Positions 22,608-31,659 of a stretch of 64,000 bases of DNA are shown here, one piece after another. The position numbers and the translations under genes were made by a program. The notes below the pieces were generated by a model. That model saw nothing but the letters and a program-made list of their open reading frames with translations, had not been told where the DNA came from and did not search any database. The first letter of the stretch is position 1. Each line of letters begins with the position of its first letter. The DNA comes from Yersinia rohdei ATCC 43380 (GTDB taxonomy: Bacteria > Pseudomonadota > Gammaproteobacteria > Enterobacterales > Enterobacteriaceae): the NCBI RefSeq assembly GCF_000173775.1, contig NZ_ACCD01000018.1:1-64000 (forward strand), given 5' to 3'.

Positions 22608-24347
22608 TTAGAAGGTTTCCCAATTTAGCGAGTCATCACTTGGTTTTTTATTTATATTGGCTTTATTCTGGCCTGCGGCAGTCAATGTTGGAGTTTTAAG
22701 CGCTGCAGTAGAGTTGCGGCCCTTCAAATGGAATACCGCAACCGCTTGGGTTAGCATTTCAGCTTGTTGTTCCAAAGAGGCCGCAGCAGCTGAGGCTTCC
22801 TGTACTAAAGAGGCGTTTTGCTGCGTCACGTTGTCCATTTCGGAAACGGCTTGTGCAACCTGGCTAATACCTCGGCTTTGTTCATCAGAAGCAGATGCTA
22901 TCTCACCCATAATATCCGTTACATGGGTAACCGCCGTTACTATCTCCTTCATCGTCTTACCGGCATCAGAAACCAGAATTGAACCATCGCCAATGAGCTC
23001 AACCGAAGCTTCAATTAATAGTTCTATTTCTTTGGCAGCATCAGCACTGCGTTGGGCCAGATTTCGAACTTCGCTGGCGACGACGGCAAAGCCACGACCT
23101 TGCTCACCTGCTCGCGCTGCTTCAACGGCGGCATTCAACGCCAGAATGTTGGTTTGGAAAGCAATACTGTTAATAACATTAGTAATTTCAGCAATTTTCA
23201 TTGAACTGAGGGATATTTTATCCATTGTGCTGACGACATCATTAACGATATCACCACCTTGGGCTGCCTTACCTGAGGCATTTGCTGCCAATTGGCTGGC
23301 ATGGTGCGCATTCTCTGCATTCTGTTTAACGGTTGCCGTCAGTTGCTCCATGCTGGCAGCCGTTTGTTCAAGTGACGCTGCTTGTTGCTCGGTTCGTGCG
23401 GAGAGGTCGGTATTGCCCAGAGCTATCTCACTGGAGCCCTGATATATAGATTCGGCGCTGCTACGAACGGCTTCGACAGTAGAGGATAATGAATCCTGCA
23501 TCTGCTGAATATTACTCCCTAATACCCCAATTTCGTTGCGTCCAAATAGGACTGCGCTCTGTGTCAAATCTCCCTGAGCAATGCGCTTAATACGTTCGAC
23601 CAACCAGTTAATCGGCTTGATGATGACTTTGCTTATCACTAAAAAAGCGATTAATGTCAGCAAAATAGCCAGAATAAATGCCCCTCCCATTAGAAGATAG
23701 CCCAGGCGTGCTTCTTCTTTTGCTGAAAGATTAATTTGATTGGCAAGTTCTGTACGATATTTGAGTGCTTTTAGTAATGGCTCATTGTATGCGCCATCCA
23801 ACTGATTAAGTTTTTCTGCCTCTAACGAGATAACTTCTTCAAAATGACCTTCTTTAGTCGCATCCAACATGGGTTTCATCCCATCGTTGCGATACTCTGC
23901 GTAGGCTTTTTTCAGTGGTGCATCTAAAGCGGTGTCAGTTTCGGATTTAATAGGGCGGTTATAATAGAGGTCAAACATTTGCTGTGATTGAGCAATGCGA
24001 CTTTCTGCATTTTTCAGACCCTGTTGATAACCTTGGGTGTCGCCGATACGCGCTGATGATGCTGCTTGAATCAAAATAAGGCGTGCAGTACGTAGGTGAT
24101 CCGAGCTGTTGGACAGGCCCAGACGAATATCCAGTTCTTGAGTCGCTTCTTCCAGCGATTGGTTACTTTGTTTTAAAAAGTAGCCAGACGTACCAATTGC
24201 CGCTGCAAACAACAGCAGTATTCCCGCCAAAATGGCGATAAACAGAGTGACCAGACGCACGTTATTAACAAATAATACTTTCGCATCTTTATTATGTTCT
24301 GGCGTTATTTTGATATCCAATGGCTTATGCGTACTTCCACGTTTCAT
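22608..24347 (-). CDS. Methyl-accepting chemotaxis protein with NWETF tail
   Basis: 579 residues. An unusual 28-residue charged cytosolic N-terminus precedes TM1 (about 30-53). A four-helix periplasmic ligand domain follows, then TM2 (about 217-240), a HAMP domain and the hairpin signalling domain with the conserved tip [20 protein letters not shown]. It ends in NWETF (575-579), the tether for CheR and CheB, so it should behave as a self-sufficient, high-abundance-type receptor. The periplasmic pattern [10 protein letters not shown] keeps only part of the Tsr/Tar amino-acid site, so the ligand is unknown. It lies outside the che operon but has a likely sigma-28 promoter. Confidence 0.93.
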   Translation of the reverse strand: MKRGSTHKPLDIKITPEHNKDAKVLFVNNVRLVTLFIAILAGILLLFAAAIGTSGYFLKQSNQSLEEATQELDIRLGLSNSSDHLRTARLILIQAASSARIGDTQGYQQGLKNAESRIAQSQQMFDLYYNRPIKSETDTALDAPLKKAYAEYRNDGMKPMLDATKEGHFEEVISLEAEKLNQLDGAYNEPLLKALKYRTELANQINLSAKEEARLGYLLMGGAFILAILLTLIAFLVISKVIIKPINWLVERIKRIAQGDLTQSAVLFGRNEIGVLGSNIQQMQDSLSSTVEAVRSSAESIYQGSSEIALGNTDLSARTEQQAASLEQTAASMEQLTATVKQNAENAHHASQLAANASGKAAQGGDIVNDVVSTMDKISLSSMKIAEITNVINSIAFQTNILALNAAVEAARAGEQGRGFAVVASEVRNLAQRSADAAKEIELLIEASVELIGDGSILVSDAGKTMKEIVTAVTHVTDIMGEIASASDEQSRGISQVAQAVSEMDNVTQQNASLVQEASAAAASLEQQAEMLTQAVAVFHLKGRNSTAALKTPTLTAAGQNKANINKKPSDDSLNWETF

Positions 24348-24518
24348 TGTTAGTTCCGTTTCTATAGTCGCTCGAGGAAAGGTCCTTGCCTGATAACCCT
24401 ACTTGACATTACCGTGTTGCTCGCTGCTTTATGGCAATGTCAATACTTCAGGTGTTGGCATCGCTACTTATGTTGATTCACCCCTATATTTAAATAATCA
24501 TCACAGTCCTTTAAGAAC

Positions 24519-24545
24519 CTATCGGCAAAGGACTTAAAATAGTTA
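24519..24545 (-). promoter_or_regulatory. Likely sigma-28 promoter of the chemoreceptor
   Basis: The minus strand has TAACTATT, 11 bases, then GCCGATAG, against the consensus TAAAGTTT-N11-GCCGATAA. The -10 matches at 7 of 8 positions, the -35 at 5 of 8, and the spacing is exact. The start codon is about 170 bases downstream. Confidence 0.65.
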
Positions 24546-24784
24546 GAGCCATAAGTGAGATCAGGATCGCAATTTGACTTAAATATTCCTCATGTTTCTG
24601 TAGTCGTGTCAGAGACTTGCTGATTTGTTCTTGGTTTTGTACCCAGCCAGAGATTAGGGTTGTCTCAACAAAGGAGTGTTTATCGAAGGGCTTATTTTTG
24701 GAAATAGGGTTTATGGTGATGCTGGCTAATTAAAAGCAACCGCTATTTACGTTATCATTCCAATAATATTAATTAATGCTTTTT

Positions 24785-24801
24785 GGTTTAAGTTTTGTTT
24801 A
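24785..24801 (+). promoter_or_regulatory. PhoP box upstream of mgtC
   Basis: GGTTTA-N5-TGTTTA matches the PhoP direct repeat (G/T)GTTTA-N5-(G/T)GTTTA perfectly. A -10-like TACATAAT starts 14 bases later (24815), so transcription should begin near 24828. This leaves a leader of roughly 470 bases before mgtC, in line with PhoPQ and low-Mg2+ control of mgtCB in Salmonella. Confidence 0.85.
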
Positions 24802-24867
24802 TAAATATAACCTTTACATAATTATCCCTCACAACTATACTCTTGGAAAATTTCGGTGGAGAAACTA

Positions 24868-24909
24868 ATGGATACGCAAAGTAGTAGTCAAATAAGCAAG
24901 GCAAGCTAA
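24868..24909 (+). CDS. Possible mgtC leader peptide 1, 13 aa
   Basis: ATG to TAA encoding MDTQSSSQISKAS, with GGTGGAG ahead at normal spacing. It begins about 40 bases after the predicted PhoP-dependent start. The position is like that of mgtM in the Salmonella mgtC leader, but the peptide is different and serine-rich. Real translation is unproven. Confidence 0.45.
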   Translation: MDTQSSSQISKAS

Positions 24910-25115
24910 CTTATCTCCCAACCGATTTGTTGCTTGCCGAAAAATGGCGGGCAGCACCCTCTCTGTATTTTCTGAGCTGTGCATACCCTAATATACCCTG
25001 TTGTTTTAAGTTACAGCGGTGCGACTTTATCTGCGTTACTGACATTTATTTATTTGTCGGGATCTCGTTGCTAGCTGCTGATTATGCTTAAAATTAATTT
25101 GGTATGATATTTTAA

Positions 25116-25264
25116 CTCGACGAAAAATTGTCGAGGGAATTAATTCGGGTTTTTTATTATGGTATTTAACAACCACGCACTATTTCCTCCAGGCACTAAC
25201 AGCAGTTATTGCTGATTTTCCTTCGGGTATATATCAGCACAATTACCTGTGTGCTAAATAGCAC
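25116..25264 (+). promoter_or_regulatory. Structured region of the mgtC leader
   Basis: Three stem-loops can be drawn: CTCGAC/GTCGAG (25116-25135) followed by a T-run at 25150, GCTGAT/ATCAGC enclosing CCTTCGGG (about 25211-25239), and GTGCT/AGCAC (about 25250-25264). Together they give the kind of attenuation architecture known for mgtC leaders. No terminator with a directly attached T-run is obvious. The rest of 24348-25302 shows no protein gene. Confidence 0.45.
25159..25215 (+). CDS. Possible mgtC leader peptide 2, 18 aa with Pro-Pro
   Basis: ATG to TGA encoding 18 residues with two successive proline codons (CCT CCA at codons 10-11). The stop codon falls inside the GCTGAT stem. In Salmonella, mgtP is a proline-codon ORF at an equivalent place whose slow translation favours mgtC expression. 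Only a weak ribosome binding site is visible here, so confidence is low. Confidence 0.35.
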   Translation: MVFNNHALFPPGTNSSYC

Positions 25265-25302
25265 ATGATTATTCTACCAATGATTAATTCATGGAGAGAA
25301 TC

Positions 25303-26001
25303 ATGGCATTAACTCCTTTTGTCGTAAATTTATTACTGGCTATGTGTCTGGGTGCATTAATTGGCGCGGAAAGACAATGGCGTCAGCGTATGGCCGGTTT
25401 ACGGACTAATGCACTTGTCGCGACCGGTGCTGCGGTATTTATTCTAAGTTCCTATGCAACATCCCCTGATAGCCCGGGCCGAATCGCGGCTCAAGTGGTT
25501 TCTGGAATTGGTTTCCTCGGAGCTGGCGTTATTATGCGCGAAGGCATGAATATCCGAGGGCTAAACACGGCGGCTACTTTGTGGTGTTCAGCGGGGATTG
25601 GCGTGCTTTGTGGCCTTGGTTTGTATTGGAATGCGGTTGTCGCTACCGGGGTTATTCTCTGCGCTAATATTTTACTACGTGAGGCTGCACAACGTATTAA
25701 TATGCAGCCCCAGCAACAAGCCGTCGATTTGGTTGTCCGGTATCGGATCCAAGTCACTTGCGGTGCGGAAGATGAAGTATTGGTTCGGACTTTAATTTTA
25801 CAAGCACTTAATGGTGTAGCTTTACGGCTACAGTCTCTTTGCAGTGCGGATATTGCCAGACCGGGTCAATTAGAGGTCTGCGCAGAAATTATGGCGACCC
25901 CAGCAGAGCAAAAAGAAATTGAAAGTATTGTTTGCCGTGTAAGTTTGGAGCGTAGTGTCAGCTCTATTCATTGGCGCATCGCATCTGAGTTACCGGTTTA
26001 A
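25303..26001 (+). CDS. mgtC: MgtC virulence-associated membrane protein
   Basis: 232 residues from the ATG at 25303, chosen because GGAGAGAATC lies before it; an in-frame ATG 12 bases upstream overlaps that site. MgtC is an inner-membrane protein needed for growth in low Mg2+ and inside macrophages; in Salmonella it inhibits the F1Fo ATP synthase. The membrane domain (LLLAMCLGALIGAERQWRQRMAGLRTN, then GFLGAGVIMREG and GLNTAATLWCSAGIGVLCGLG) is highly conserved, followed by a soluble ACT-like C-terminal domain from about residue 140. mgtB follows after 248 bases, as in mgtCB operons. Confidence 0.95.
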   Translation: MALTPFVVNLLLAMCLGALIGAERQWRQRMAGLRTNALVATGAAVFILSSYATSPDSPGRIAAQVVSGIGFLGAGVIMREGMNIRGLNTAATLWCSAGIGVLCGLGLYWNAVVATGVILCANILLREAAQRINMQPQQQAVDLVVRYRIQVTCGAEDEVLVRTLILQALNGVALRLQSLCSADIARPGQLEVCAEIMATPAEQKEIESIVCRVSLERSVSSIHWRIASELPV

Positions 26002-26102
26002 TAAAATAAATATTACAGGTATTGGATGCCATTAATTAATGGTTATGACCTGTTTTAAATAAAAATAAATAGAACTAACCCATGTGGTAGTAAGGAGTTG
26101 TC

Positions 26103-26144
26103 ATGGACGAACACCCCAGAGTTAACGCAATTAGCCGCTGCTGA
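26103..26144 (+). CDS. Possible leader peptide before mgtB, 13 aa
   Basis: ATG to TGA encoding MDEHPRVNAISRC, with a near-perfect AAGGAG seven bases ahead. It lies in the mgtC-mgtB gap, 106 bases before mgtB. It may be a regulatory ORF controlling mgtB translation or mRNA stability, or an unproductive initiation site. No family was recognised. Confidence 0.45.
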   Translation: MDEHPRVNAISRC

Positions 26145-26249
26145 TTAAATATAAAGATAATATTGGCAGCGCAATAATAGTTCAGCACATTTATCTCTCA
26201 ATAATTGAGCGGATAAGTCCTGTGCGTTTAGAATTAAAAGAGAAGCGTT

Positions 26250-28949
26250 ATGACCAAATTTAAAAAGACAGTGACAGGCCGGAATAATAATAAAAAACCT
26301 TTTACTATTGCACTCGAGGCTAAAAATAGCCTCGACCAAACACTCTCCAAGCTAAATGCAAACTTGAATGGGTTGACCGAAGAAGATGCCAGAGAGCGCT
26401 TGGAGTTATATGGCATAAATCAAGTCGCGCATGAGAAAGCTCCCCCCGCACTAATTCAATTATTGGCTGCATTTAATAACCCTTTTATTTTTGTTTTAAT
26501 GATTTTGGCTGCAATCAGTTTCTTTACTGATTATTGGTTACCACGTCAACGTGGTGAGGAAACCGACCTCATTGGCGTCGGTATTATTGTGACGATGGTT
26601 CTAATCAGTGGGTTATTACGTTTTTGGCAGGAGTATCGCACTAATAAAGCGGCAGAAGCACTGAAATCAATGGTGCGCACCACGGCAACAGTGTTGCGCC
26701 GGAGCAGCCATAGTGCGCAACCGGCCAAACAAGAAATTGCCATTAAGCAGTTGGTACCGGGCGATATTATTTTATTATCGGCCGGAGATATGATCCCGGC
26801 AGATTTACGACTGATTAAATCCAGAGATTTATTTATCAGTCAGGCAATCCTGACTGGAGAAGCTATACCCATTGAGAAATATGATGCTATGGGGTCAATT
26901 GCTTCTAAATCTGTTGATGCAGATGCCAGTAGTGAGAGTGAATTACTTGAGCTGTCTAATATTTGTCTGATGGGAACTAACGTTGCTAGCGGAACCGCAA
27001 TGGCAGTGGTCGTTGCCACCGGCGGGAACACATATTTTGGATCACTTGCCAAGTCGATTGTCGGTAATCGTGCCCAGACGGCTTTTGACCGCGGCGTGAA
27101 TAGTGTTAGTTGGTTATTGATTCGATTTATGTTGGTGATGGTTCCCATTGTCTTACTGATTAATGGTTTCACAAAAGGGGACTGGAGTGAGGCGGCATTG
27201 TTTGCGTTGGCCGTTGCAGTAGGGCTGACACCAGAAATGTTGCCAATGATTGTCAGTTCTAACCTGGCAAAAGGCGCGATAGCCATGTCGCGGCGAAAAG
27301 TTGTGGTTAAGCGACTGAATGCAATACAGAATTTTGGTGCTATGGATGTATTGTGCACTGATAAAACCGGGACGTTGACTCAAGATCGCATCATTCTTGA
27401 GCACCATTTAGATGCTCGCGGCAGTAATGACAGTAAAATATTGCAGTTGGCATGGCTTAACAGTTTTCATCAAAGTGGTATGCGGAATTTGATGGATCAG
27501 GCCGTCATCAAATTCAGCCGGGGCAAGCCAGAGATTGATGCTGTGCGCAGCTTTAATAAAGTGGATGAGTTGCCCTTTGATTTTATCCGTCGCCGGCTTT
27601 CCATTGTGGTAAAAGATGAGCAGCAGCAACATAAATTGATCTGCAAAGGTGCAGTGGAGGAGATGCTGAGCATCTGTACCCATGTCCGTGAAGGTGATGA
27701 TATTCATCTGATGGATGAAGAACGCCGCACTGCATTGCTGGCATTGGCTACGCAATATAATGAAGATGGTTTTCGGGTGTTACTGCTGGCAACACGTGAG
27801 TTAGGGACTCAGGCCAGTGAGTTGCCGCTAAATATTGATGATGAAAGAGATTTAGTTGTTCAGGGGCTATTAACCTTCCTTGACCCACCAAAAGAGAGTG
27901 CTGAAGCGGCGATTGCGGCATTACGCGAAAATGGTGTTGCCGTGAAAGTGTTAACAGGCGACAACCCTATTATTACCGCCAAAATCTGTCGTGATGTGGG
28001 GTTGGAACCCGGTGAACCACTGAGTGGCCGCGCGATAGAAAATATGGATGATGAAACACTGGCGCGAGAAGTTGAATTGCGCACCGTATTTACTAAATTG
28101 ACGCCGCTGCAAAAATCGCGGGTGTTAAAAATGCTACAAAGTAATGGTCATACTGTCGGCTTCCTGGGGGATGGCATCAATGATGCGCCTGCATTGCGTG
28201 ATGCTGATGTGGGGATCTCGGTTGATACCGGTACGGATATTGCCAAAGAATCAGCCGATATTATTTTGCTAGAAAAGAATTTGATGGTGCTGGAAGAGGG
28301 GATAATTAAAGGCCGCGAAACCTTTGGGAATATCATCAAGTATTTGAACATGACCGCCAGTTCTAATTTTGGCAATGTCTTCTCCGTGTTAGTGGCCAGT
28401 GCTTTTATTCCATTCTTGCCAATGCTCGCTATTCATTTGCTGCTGCAAAATTTGATGTATGACATCTCACAGCTTTCTCTGCCGTGGGATAAAATGGACA
28501 AAGAGTTTTTACGTAAACCACGTAAGTGGGATGCTAAAAATATAGGCCGCTTTATGCTGTGGATTGGGCCCACATCCTCAATCTTTGATATTACAACTTT
28601 TGCACTGATGTGGTTTGTTTTTGCCGCGAACAGTGTCGAACATCAAGCATTGTTCCAGTCTGGTTGGTTTATTGAGGGGTTATTGTCACAAACATTAGTT
28701 GTCCATATGTTGCGCACACAAAAAATTCCGTTTATTCAAAGTACCGCTGCATTGCCCGTGCTTTTGACAACTGGGTTAATTATGGCCATCGGTATTTATA
28801 TACCGTTCTCTCCACTGGGTGCATTAGTTGGATTGCAACCTTTGCCGTGGGCGTATTTCCCTTGGTTGGCGGGCACTTTAATCAGTTATTGTGTCGTAGC
28901 GCAATTAATGAAGCAGTTCTATATTCGCCGATTCGGTGAGTGGTTATAG
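26250..28949 (+). CDS. mgtB: Magnesium-importing P-type ATPase MgtB (MgtA/MgtB family)
   Basis: 899 residues, the normal length. It is an inner-membrane P3B-type ATPase that imports Mg2+ (and can carry Ni2+ and Co2+). The phosphorylation motif DKTGTLT starts at Asp371, the actuator motif is LTGEAIP (about 206), and the hinge is GDGINDAPALRDADVG near residue 640-650. About ten membrane helices are visible, two before the actuator domain and the rest at 275-340 and the C-terminal third. Position after mgtC supports MgtB rather than MgtA. It is followed by a hairpin shared with converging curA. Confidence 0.95.
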   Translation: MTKFKKTVTGRNNNKKPFTIALEAKNSLDQTLSKLNANLNGLTEEDARERLELYGINQVAHEKAPPALIQLLAAFNNPFIFVLMILAAISFFTDYWLPRQRGEETDLIGVGIIVTMVLISGLLRFWQEYRTNKAAEALKSMVRTTATVLRRSSHSAQPAKQEIAIKQLVPGDIILLSAGDMIPADLRLIKSRDLFISQAILTGEAIPIEKYDAMGSIASKSVDADASSESELLELSNICLMGTNVASGTAMAVVVATGGNTYFGSLAKSIVGNRAQTAFDRGVNSVSWLLIRFMLVMVPIVLLINGFTKGDWSEAALFALAVAVGLTPEMLPMIVSSNLAKGAIAMSRRKVVVKRLNAIQNFGAMDVLCTDKTGTLTQDRIILEHHLDARGSNDSKILQLAWLNSFHQSGMRNLMDQAVIKFSRGKPEIDAVRSFNKVDELPFDFIRRRLSIVVKDEQQQHKLICKGAVEEMLSICTHVREGDDIHLMDEERRTALLALATQYNEDGFRVLLLATRELGTQASELPLNIDDERDLVVQGLLTFLDPPKESAEAAIAALRENGVAVKVLTGDNPIITAKICRDVGLEPGEPLSGRAIENMDDETLAREVELRTVFTKLTPLQKSRVLKMLQSNGHTVGFLGDGINDAPALRDADVGISVDTGTDIAKESADIILLEKNLMVLEEGIIKGRETFGNIIKYLNMTASSNFGNVFSVLVASAFIPFLPMLAIHLLLQNLMYDISQLSLPWDKMDKEFLRKPRKWDAKNIGRFMLWIGPTSSIFDITTFALMWFVFAANSVEHQALFQSGWFIEGLLSQTLVVHMLRTQKIPFIQSTAALPVLLTTGLIMAIGIYIPFSPLGALVGLQPLPWAYFPWLAGTLISYCVVAQLMKQFYIRRFGEWL

Positions 28950-28984
28950 TTTTGCGACGTTAACAGGATTGAGATAAAACAATA

Positions 28985-29006
28985 TCCGGGGCTATGCCGC
29001 CCCGGA
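28985..29006. terminator. Hairpin between mgtB and curA
   Basis: TCCGGGG/CCCCGGA with an 8-base loop lies between the convergent stop codons. No long T-run, so it is a weak or Rho-assisted terminator for both sides. Confidence 0.65.
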
Positions 29007-29030
29007 ATGTCATGCCAATTTTAATGATTT

Positions 29031-30065
29031 TTATTCGTTACTGACCCTAATAACCAACTTACCAAAGTTTTTCCCCTCAAGCAGGCCAATAAAGGCTTGT
29101 GGAGCATTCTCCAATCCGTCGACCAAATCTTCCCTAAACTTGATTTTGCCCTGGTCTACCCATTGTGTCATTTGCTGAAGGAAGTCATCAAAATGCGGGG
29201 CATAGTCATCAAAAATGATAAAGCCTTGCATCCGGATCCGTTTGCGTAAAATGATGCTTTGTAACAGGGGTAAGCGATCCGGGCCATTGGGGAGATTAGT
29301 GTCATTATAATGTGCAATTAAGCCACAAACGGGGATACGCGCCCGAGGGTTCAATAGCGGTAAAACGGCATCAAAGACGGCACCACCGACATTTTCATAA
29401 TAAATATCAATGCCTTTCGCACAGACTTTTTCCAGTTGTTGTGCAAAGTCTGTTGCCCGATGGTCAAGACAGGCATCGAATCCTAGTTCCTCTACAACAT
29501 AGCGGCATTTTTCTGCGCCTCCGGCGATACCAACCACCTTGCATCCTTTCAGTTTACCTATCTGCCCAACGACGGAGCCAACAGCACCACTGGCGGCGGC
29601 AACCACTAATGTTTCACCTGCTTTGGGCTGGCCAATGTCCAATAATCCCATATAGGCGGTGAAGCCGGGCATACCCAGAACACCTAACGCACGTGAAGGA
29701 TGGGAGAATTGTGGCCCAAGATTGCGGATATCTGAACCATCAGAGAGTGAATAATCTTGCCAGCCGCTACCCGCCAGCACCCAATCTCCTGGTTGAAAAT
29801 CTGGATGTTTTGACTCTTCGACCCGTGAAACTACGCCACCCACCATGACCTCGCCAATTTCAACTGGGGCAGCATAGGACGGGGCATCACTCATCCGGCC
29901 GCGCATGTAGGGATCAAGAGACAGATAGCGGGTGCGAAGCAATACCTGGCCTGCGGCGGGCTGCGGGATGGGTTGAATATCTAAGCTGAAATTTTCAGGG
30001 GTTGGCATGCCGTGAGGACGTGACGCGAGCAGAATACGGCGGTTATTTATTTTATCTTGTGGCAT
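29031..30065 (-). CDS. curA: NADPH-dependent curcumin/alkenal reductase CurA
   Basis: 344 residues. It belongs to the medium-chain reductase family (leukotriene B4 dehydrogenase type) that reduces alpha,beta-unsaturated ketones and aldehydes. The similarity to E. coli CurA (YncB) runs along the whole chain: RTRYLSLDPYMRGRMSD, SGWQDY, LGVLGMPGFTAYMGLLDIGQP, then the NADP site AASGAVGSVVGQIGKLKGC and YYENVGG. It is cytosolic and monocistronic. Its physiological substrate in Yersinia is not evident. Confidence 0.92.
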   Translation of the reverse strand: MPQDKINNRRILLASRPHGMPTPENFSLDIQPIPQPAAGQVLLRTRYLSLDPYMRGRMSDAPSYAAPVEIGEVMVGGVVSRVEESKHPDFQPGDWVLAGSGWQDYSLSDGSDIRNLGPQFSHPSRALGVLGMPGFTAYMGLLDIGQPKAGETLVVAAASGAVGSVVGQIGKLKGCKVVGIAGGAEKCRYVVEELGFDACLDHRATDFAQQLEKVCAKGIDIYYENVGGAVFDAVLPLLNPRARIPVCGLIAHYNDTNLPNGPDRLPLLQSIILRKRIRMQGFIIFDDYAPHFDDFLQQMTQWVDQGKIKFREDLVDGLENAPQAFIGLLEGKNFGKLVIRVSNE

Positions 30066-30229
30066 TAGATTTCCTTACCTAGATGAAGTTAATTTGCGCA
30101 TTGATAAGAATCATTGCTAAAAATGATAGTAGAATTCTTAAGAATAGTTTCAGCTAATAGTGCGAAGGGCAGCAAAAGGCGTCGCCATTTAGGTCTGGCA
30201 GACGCGGTGAGATAACAGAGGGCGGTCCA

Positions 30230-30649
30230 TCACAAGGGGACTATTAGTACATCGACGGCACTGGTATTAATGAGGCGGGCAGCTGAGCAGGAGAATTTAT
30301 TCATCAGACTTGCGCTGTGGTTGCCACATATTACCAAGTCAACATGTTGTCGCTGACAAAAATAGGCCATGCTGTCAGCAAATTCACCATGAATAACACT
30401 TTTGTTTTCAATCAGATAATTAGCATTGATGGCAAGTTCTTCCATAAACAGCTGTGCTTCTTCTTGTAACACCGATCGCAAGTCACCCAGCATCGGTGCA
30501 GCATAGCTGCTGTACATTTCGGGTTCTGTGGTCAGAGTAATTAGCGAAATTCTGCCATTGTAGGGCCGAACGATGGAAACGGCTTTATCAACTAATTGCT
30601 GGCTATCGGGTGAAAGGGCAACTGCGACCAATACATTCCTGTATCCCAT
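30230..30649 (-). CDS. uspC: Universal stress protein UspC
   Basis: 139 residues, a single Usp domain (E. coli UspC has 142). It begins MGYRNVLVAVALSPDS and ends ADVLIVPL, and contains VDLVICGNHS of the nucleotide-binding loop. In E. coli, uspC is the divergent neighbour of flhDC and is linked to stress resistance and motility, and the same order is seen here. It is cytosolic and transcribed away from flhDC. Confidence 0.88.
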   Translation of the reverse strand: MGYRNVLVAVALSPDSQQLVDKAVSIVRPYNGRISLITLTTEPEMYSSYAAPMLGDLRSVLQEEAQLFMEELAINANYLIENKSVIHGEFADSMAYFCQRQHVDLVICGNHSASLMNKFSCSAARLINTSAVDVLIVPL

Positions 30650-31311
30650 AATTCAGCTCCAGTAAGCATGTTTATTGAATAAGGTTAGGGGATCAAGCCC
30701 TTACAAAATGGGATATGAGTCACATTTGAATGTCGGTCTGGAATAAATTATTTATACAGATATTTAATATATGGATCATGAAAATGAATAATATTATTCA
30801 TATTGTTAATACTAATAATTAACGGTTCTAGAATTCTCATTAGCCACCTTTTGCACCTGTAGGGTGGGTTACCGATTGAATATGCGCTGAGCAAATATGT
30901 TTGCTAAAGCGAAAGTGAAACATGTCGTTACCTCTGCTGACTTTTTTAACATGAGTTACCGCTTTTGTTAACGCTTAAGGTGCTGAAGGTTAATAAATGC
31001 TCATCAGATGGCCTTGCAGACAAACGCATAATTATTCGTTTAAACAAAATAGTTTCGCGAAGTGACTTATAGTATTACCGATCTATTTGGGGTTATACCA
31101 GTGCTTAATACTGATAATTTACACTTATGACAGATTTATGCTCTGCTATTTTACTTTGGTGATGCTTTTGTTCGAATTGATCTAAAAACATGAATAATTA
31201 GGCCTATATATCTGCTTTTTTAGCTGTTTTCTGACTTGTGGTTATTTATTGAACAGCGAGTTGTTCAAAAAATAGGCAATTTAGGTATTTAATGACTAGT
31301 TTATATTTTAT

Positions 31312-31333
31312 TTTTGTGATCTGTATCACATTA
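31312..31333 (+). promoter_or_regulatory. CRP site of flhDC
   Basis: TGTGA-TCTGTA-TCACA is a perfect match to the CRP consensus TGTGA-N6-TCACA. Its centre (31322.5) is 71.5 bases before the start predicted from the -10 at 31383, the same spacing described for E. coli flhDC. cAMP-CRP should activate flagellar synthesis here. Confidence 0.92.
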
Positions 31334-31358
31334 CATTTAAAATGAATCACTAGTCACA

Positions 31359-31388
31359 TTGTATGTGCTAGCGATTCGGGAGTAGAAT
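31359..31388 (+). promoter_or_regulatory. Predicted flhDC promoter
   Basis: TTGTAT (31359-31364), 18 bases, TAGAAT (31383-31388). The start would be near 31394, giving a leader of about 265 bases. It was chosen for its spacing to the CRP and RcsAB sites as well as its own boxes. Confidence 0.65.
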
Positions 31389-31397
31389 TGGCCCTCT

Positions 31398-31413
31398 TTA
31401 GGAATATTCCTAA
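31398..31413 (+). promoter_or_regulatory. RcsAB box of flhDC
   Basis: TTAGGAATATTCCTAA is a perfect 16-base palindrome matching the RcsAB box pattern. It lies at about +5 to +20 relative to the predicted start, where the E. coli flhDC RcsAB box is found. Phosphorylated RcsB with RcsA would repress flhDC under envelope stress. Confidence 0.85.
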
Positions 31414-31597
31414 TATTTTGTAAGGAAAGTTTTATAAGGTAGGCGCGAAATCAGAGCAGAGAGAAACCAAACTGCCATGCCTATGACATGTATGTTTCAT
31501 ACCTAAATGGTATTTTTTGTCGTGTTACACCAGTAGGCTTTTATTACGCTGAGTTCTATGAGCCTAATTAACTGCATAACGGGAAGGAACCCAGGTC

Positions 31598-31622
31598 TTG
31601 GCTGATGAATTATATCAGCCAA
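31598..31622 (+). promoter_or_regulatory. Hairpin in the flhDC leader
   Basis: TTGGCTGAT/ATCAGCCAA, a 9-bp stem with a 7-base loop, ends 38 bases before the flhD start. GGGAAGGA just upstream provides GGA motifs of the kind bound by CsrA in the E. coli flhDC leader. A post-transcriptional role is inferred. Confidence 0.5.
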
Positions 31623-31659
31623 CTTATGTTTTAAAACATAGTCAGTCGGGATGTATAAA

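Larger units (their letters stand above)
30650..31659. promoter_or_regulatory. Kilobase control region of flhDC
   Basis: About 1 kb of AT-rich DNA between divergent uspC and flhD without a supported gene. It contains the CRP site, promoter, RcsAB box and leader hairpin listed separately. The part from 30660 to 31300 shows no site I can name but is the usual place for additional regulators such as OmpR, H-NS and LrhA. Confidence 0.6.

Noticed and set aside
22657..23442. 261-codon open frame opposite the chemoreceptor gene
   Set aside because: It is a shadow of the repetitive, Ala/Ser-rich signalling domain on the other strand. Similar antisense frames occur opposite tsr (38621-39271), the tap-position receptor (40271-40792) and cheA (35331-35921), and none has a recognisable product.
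30098..30116. Fur-box-like TGATAAGAATCATTG upstream of curA
   Set aside because: The left half fits the 7-1-7 consensus but the right half matches only about 4 of 7 positions, and nearby genes have no iron link.
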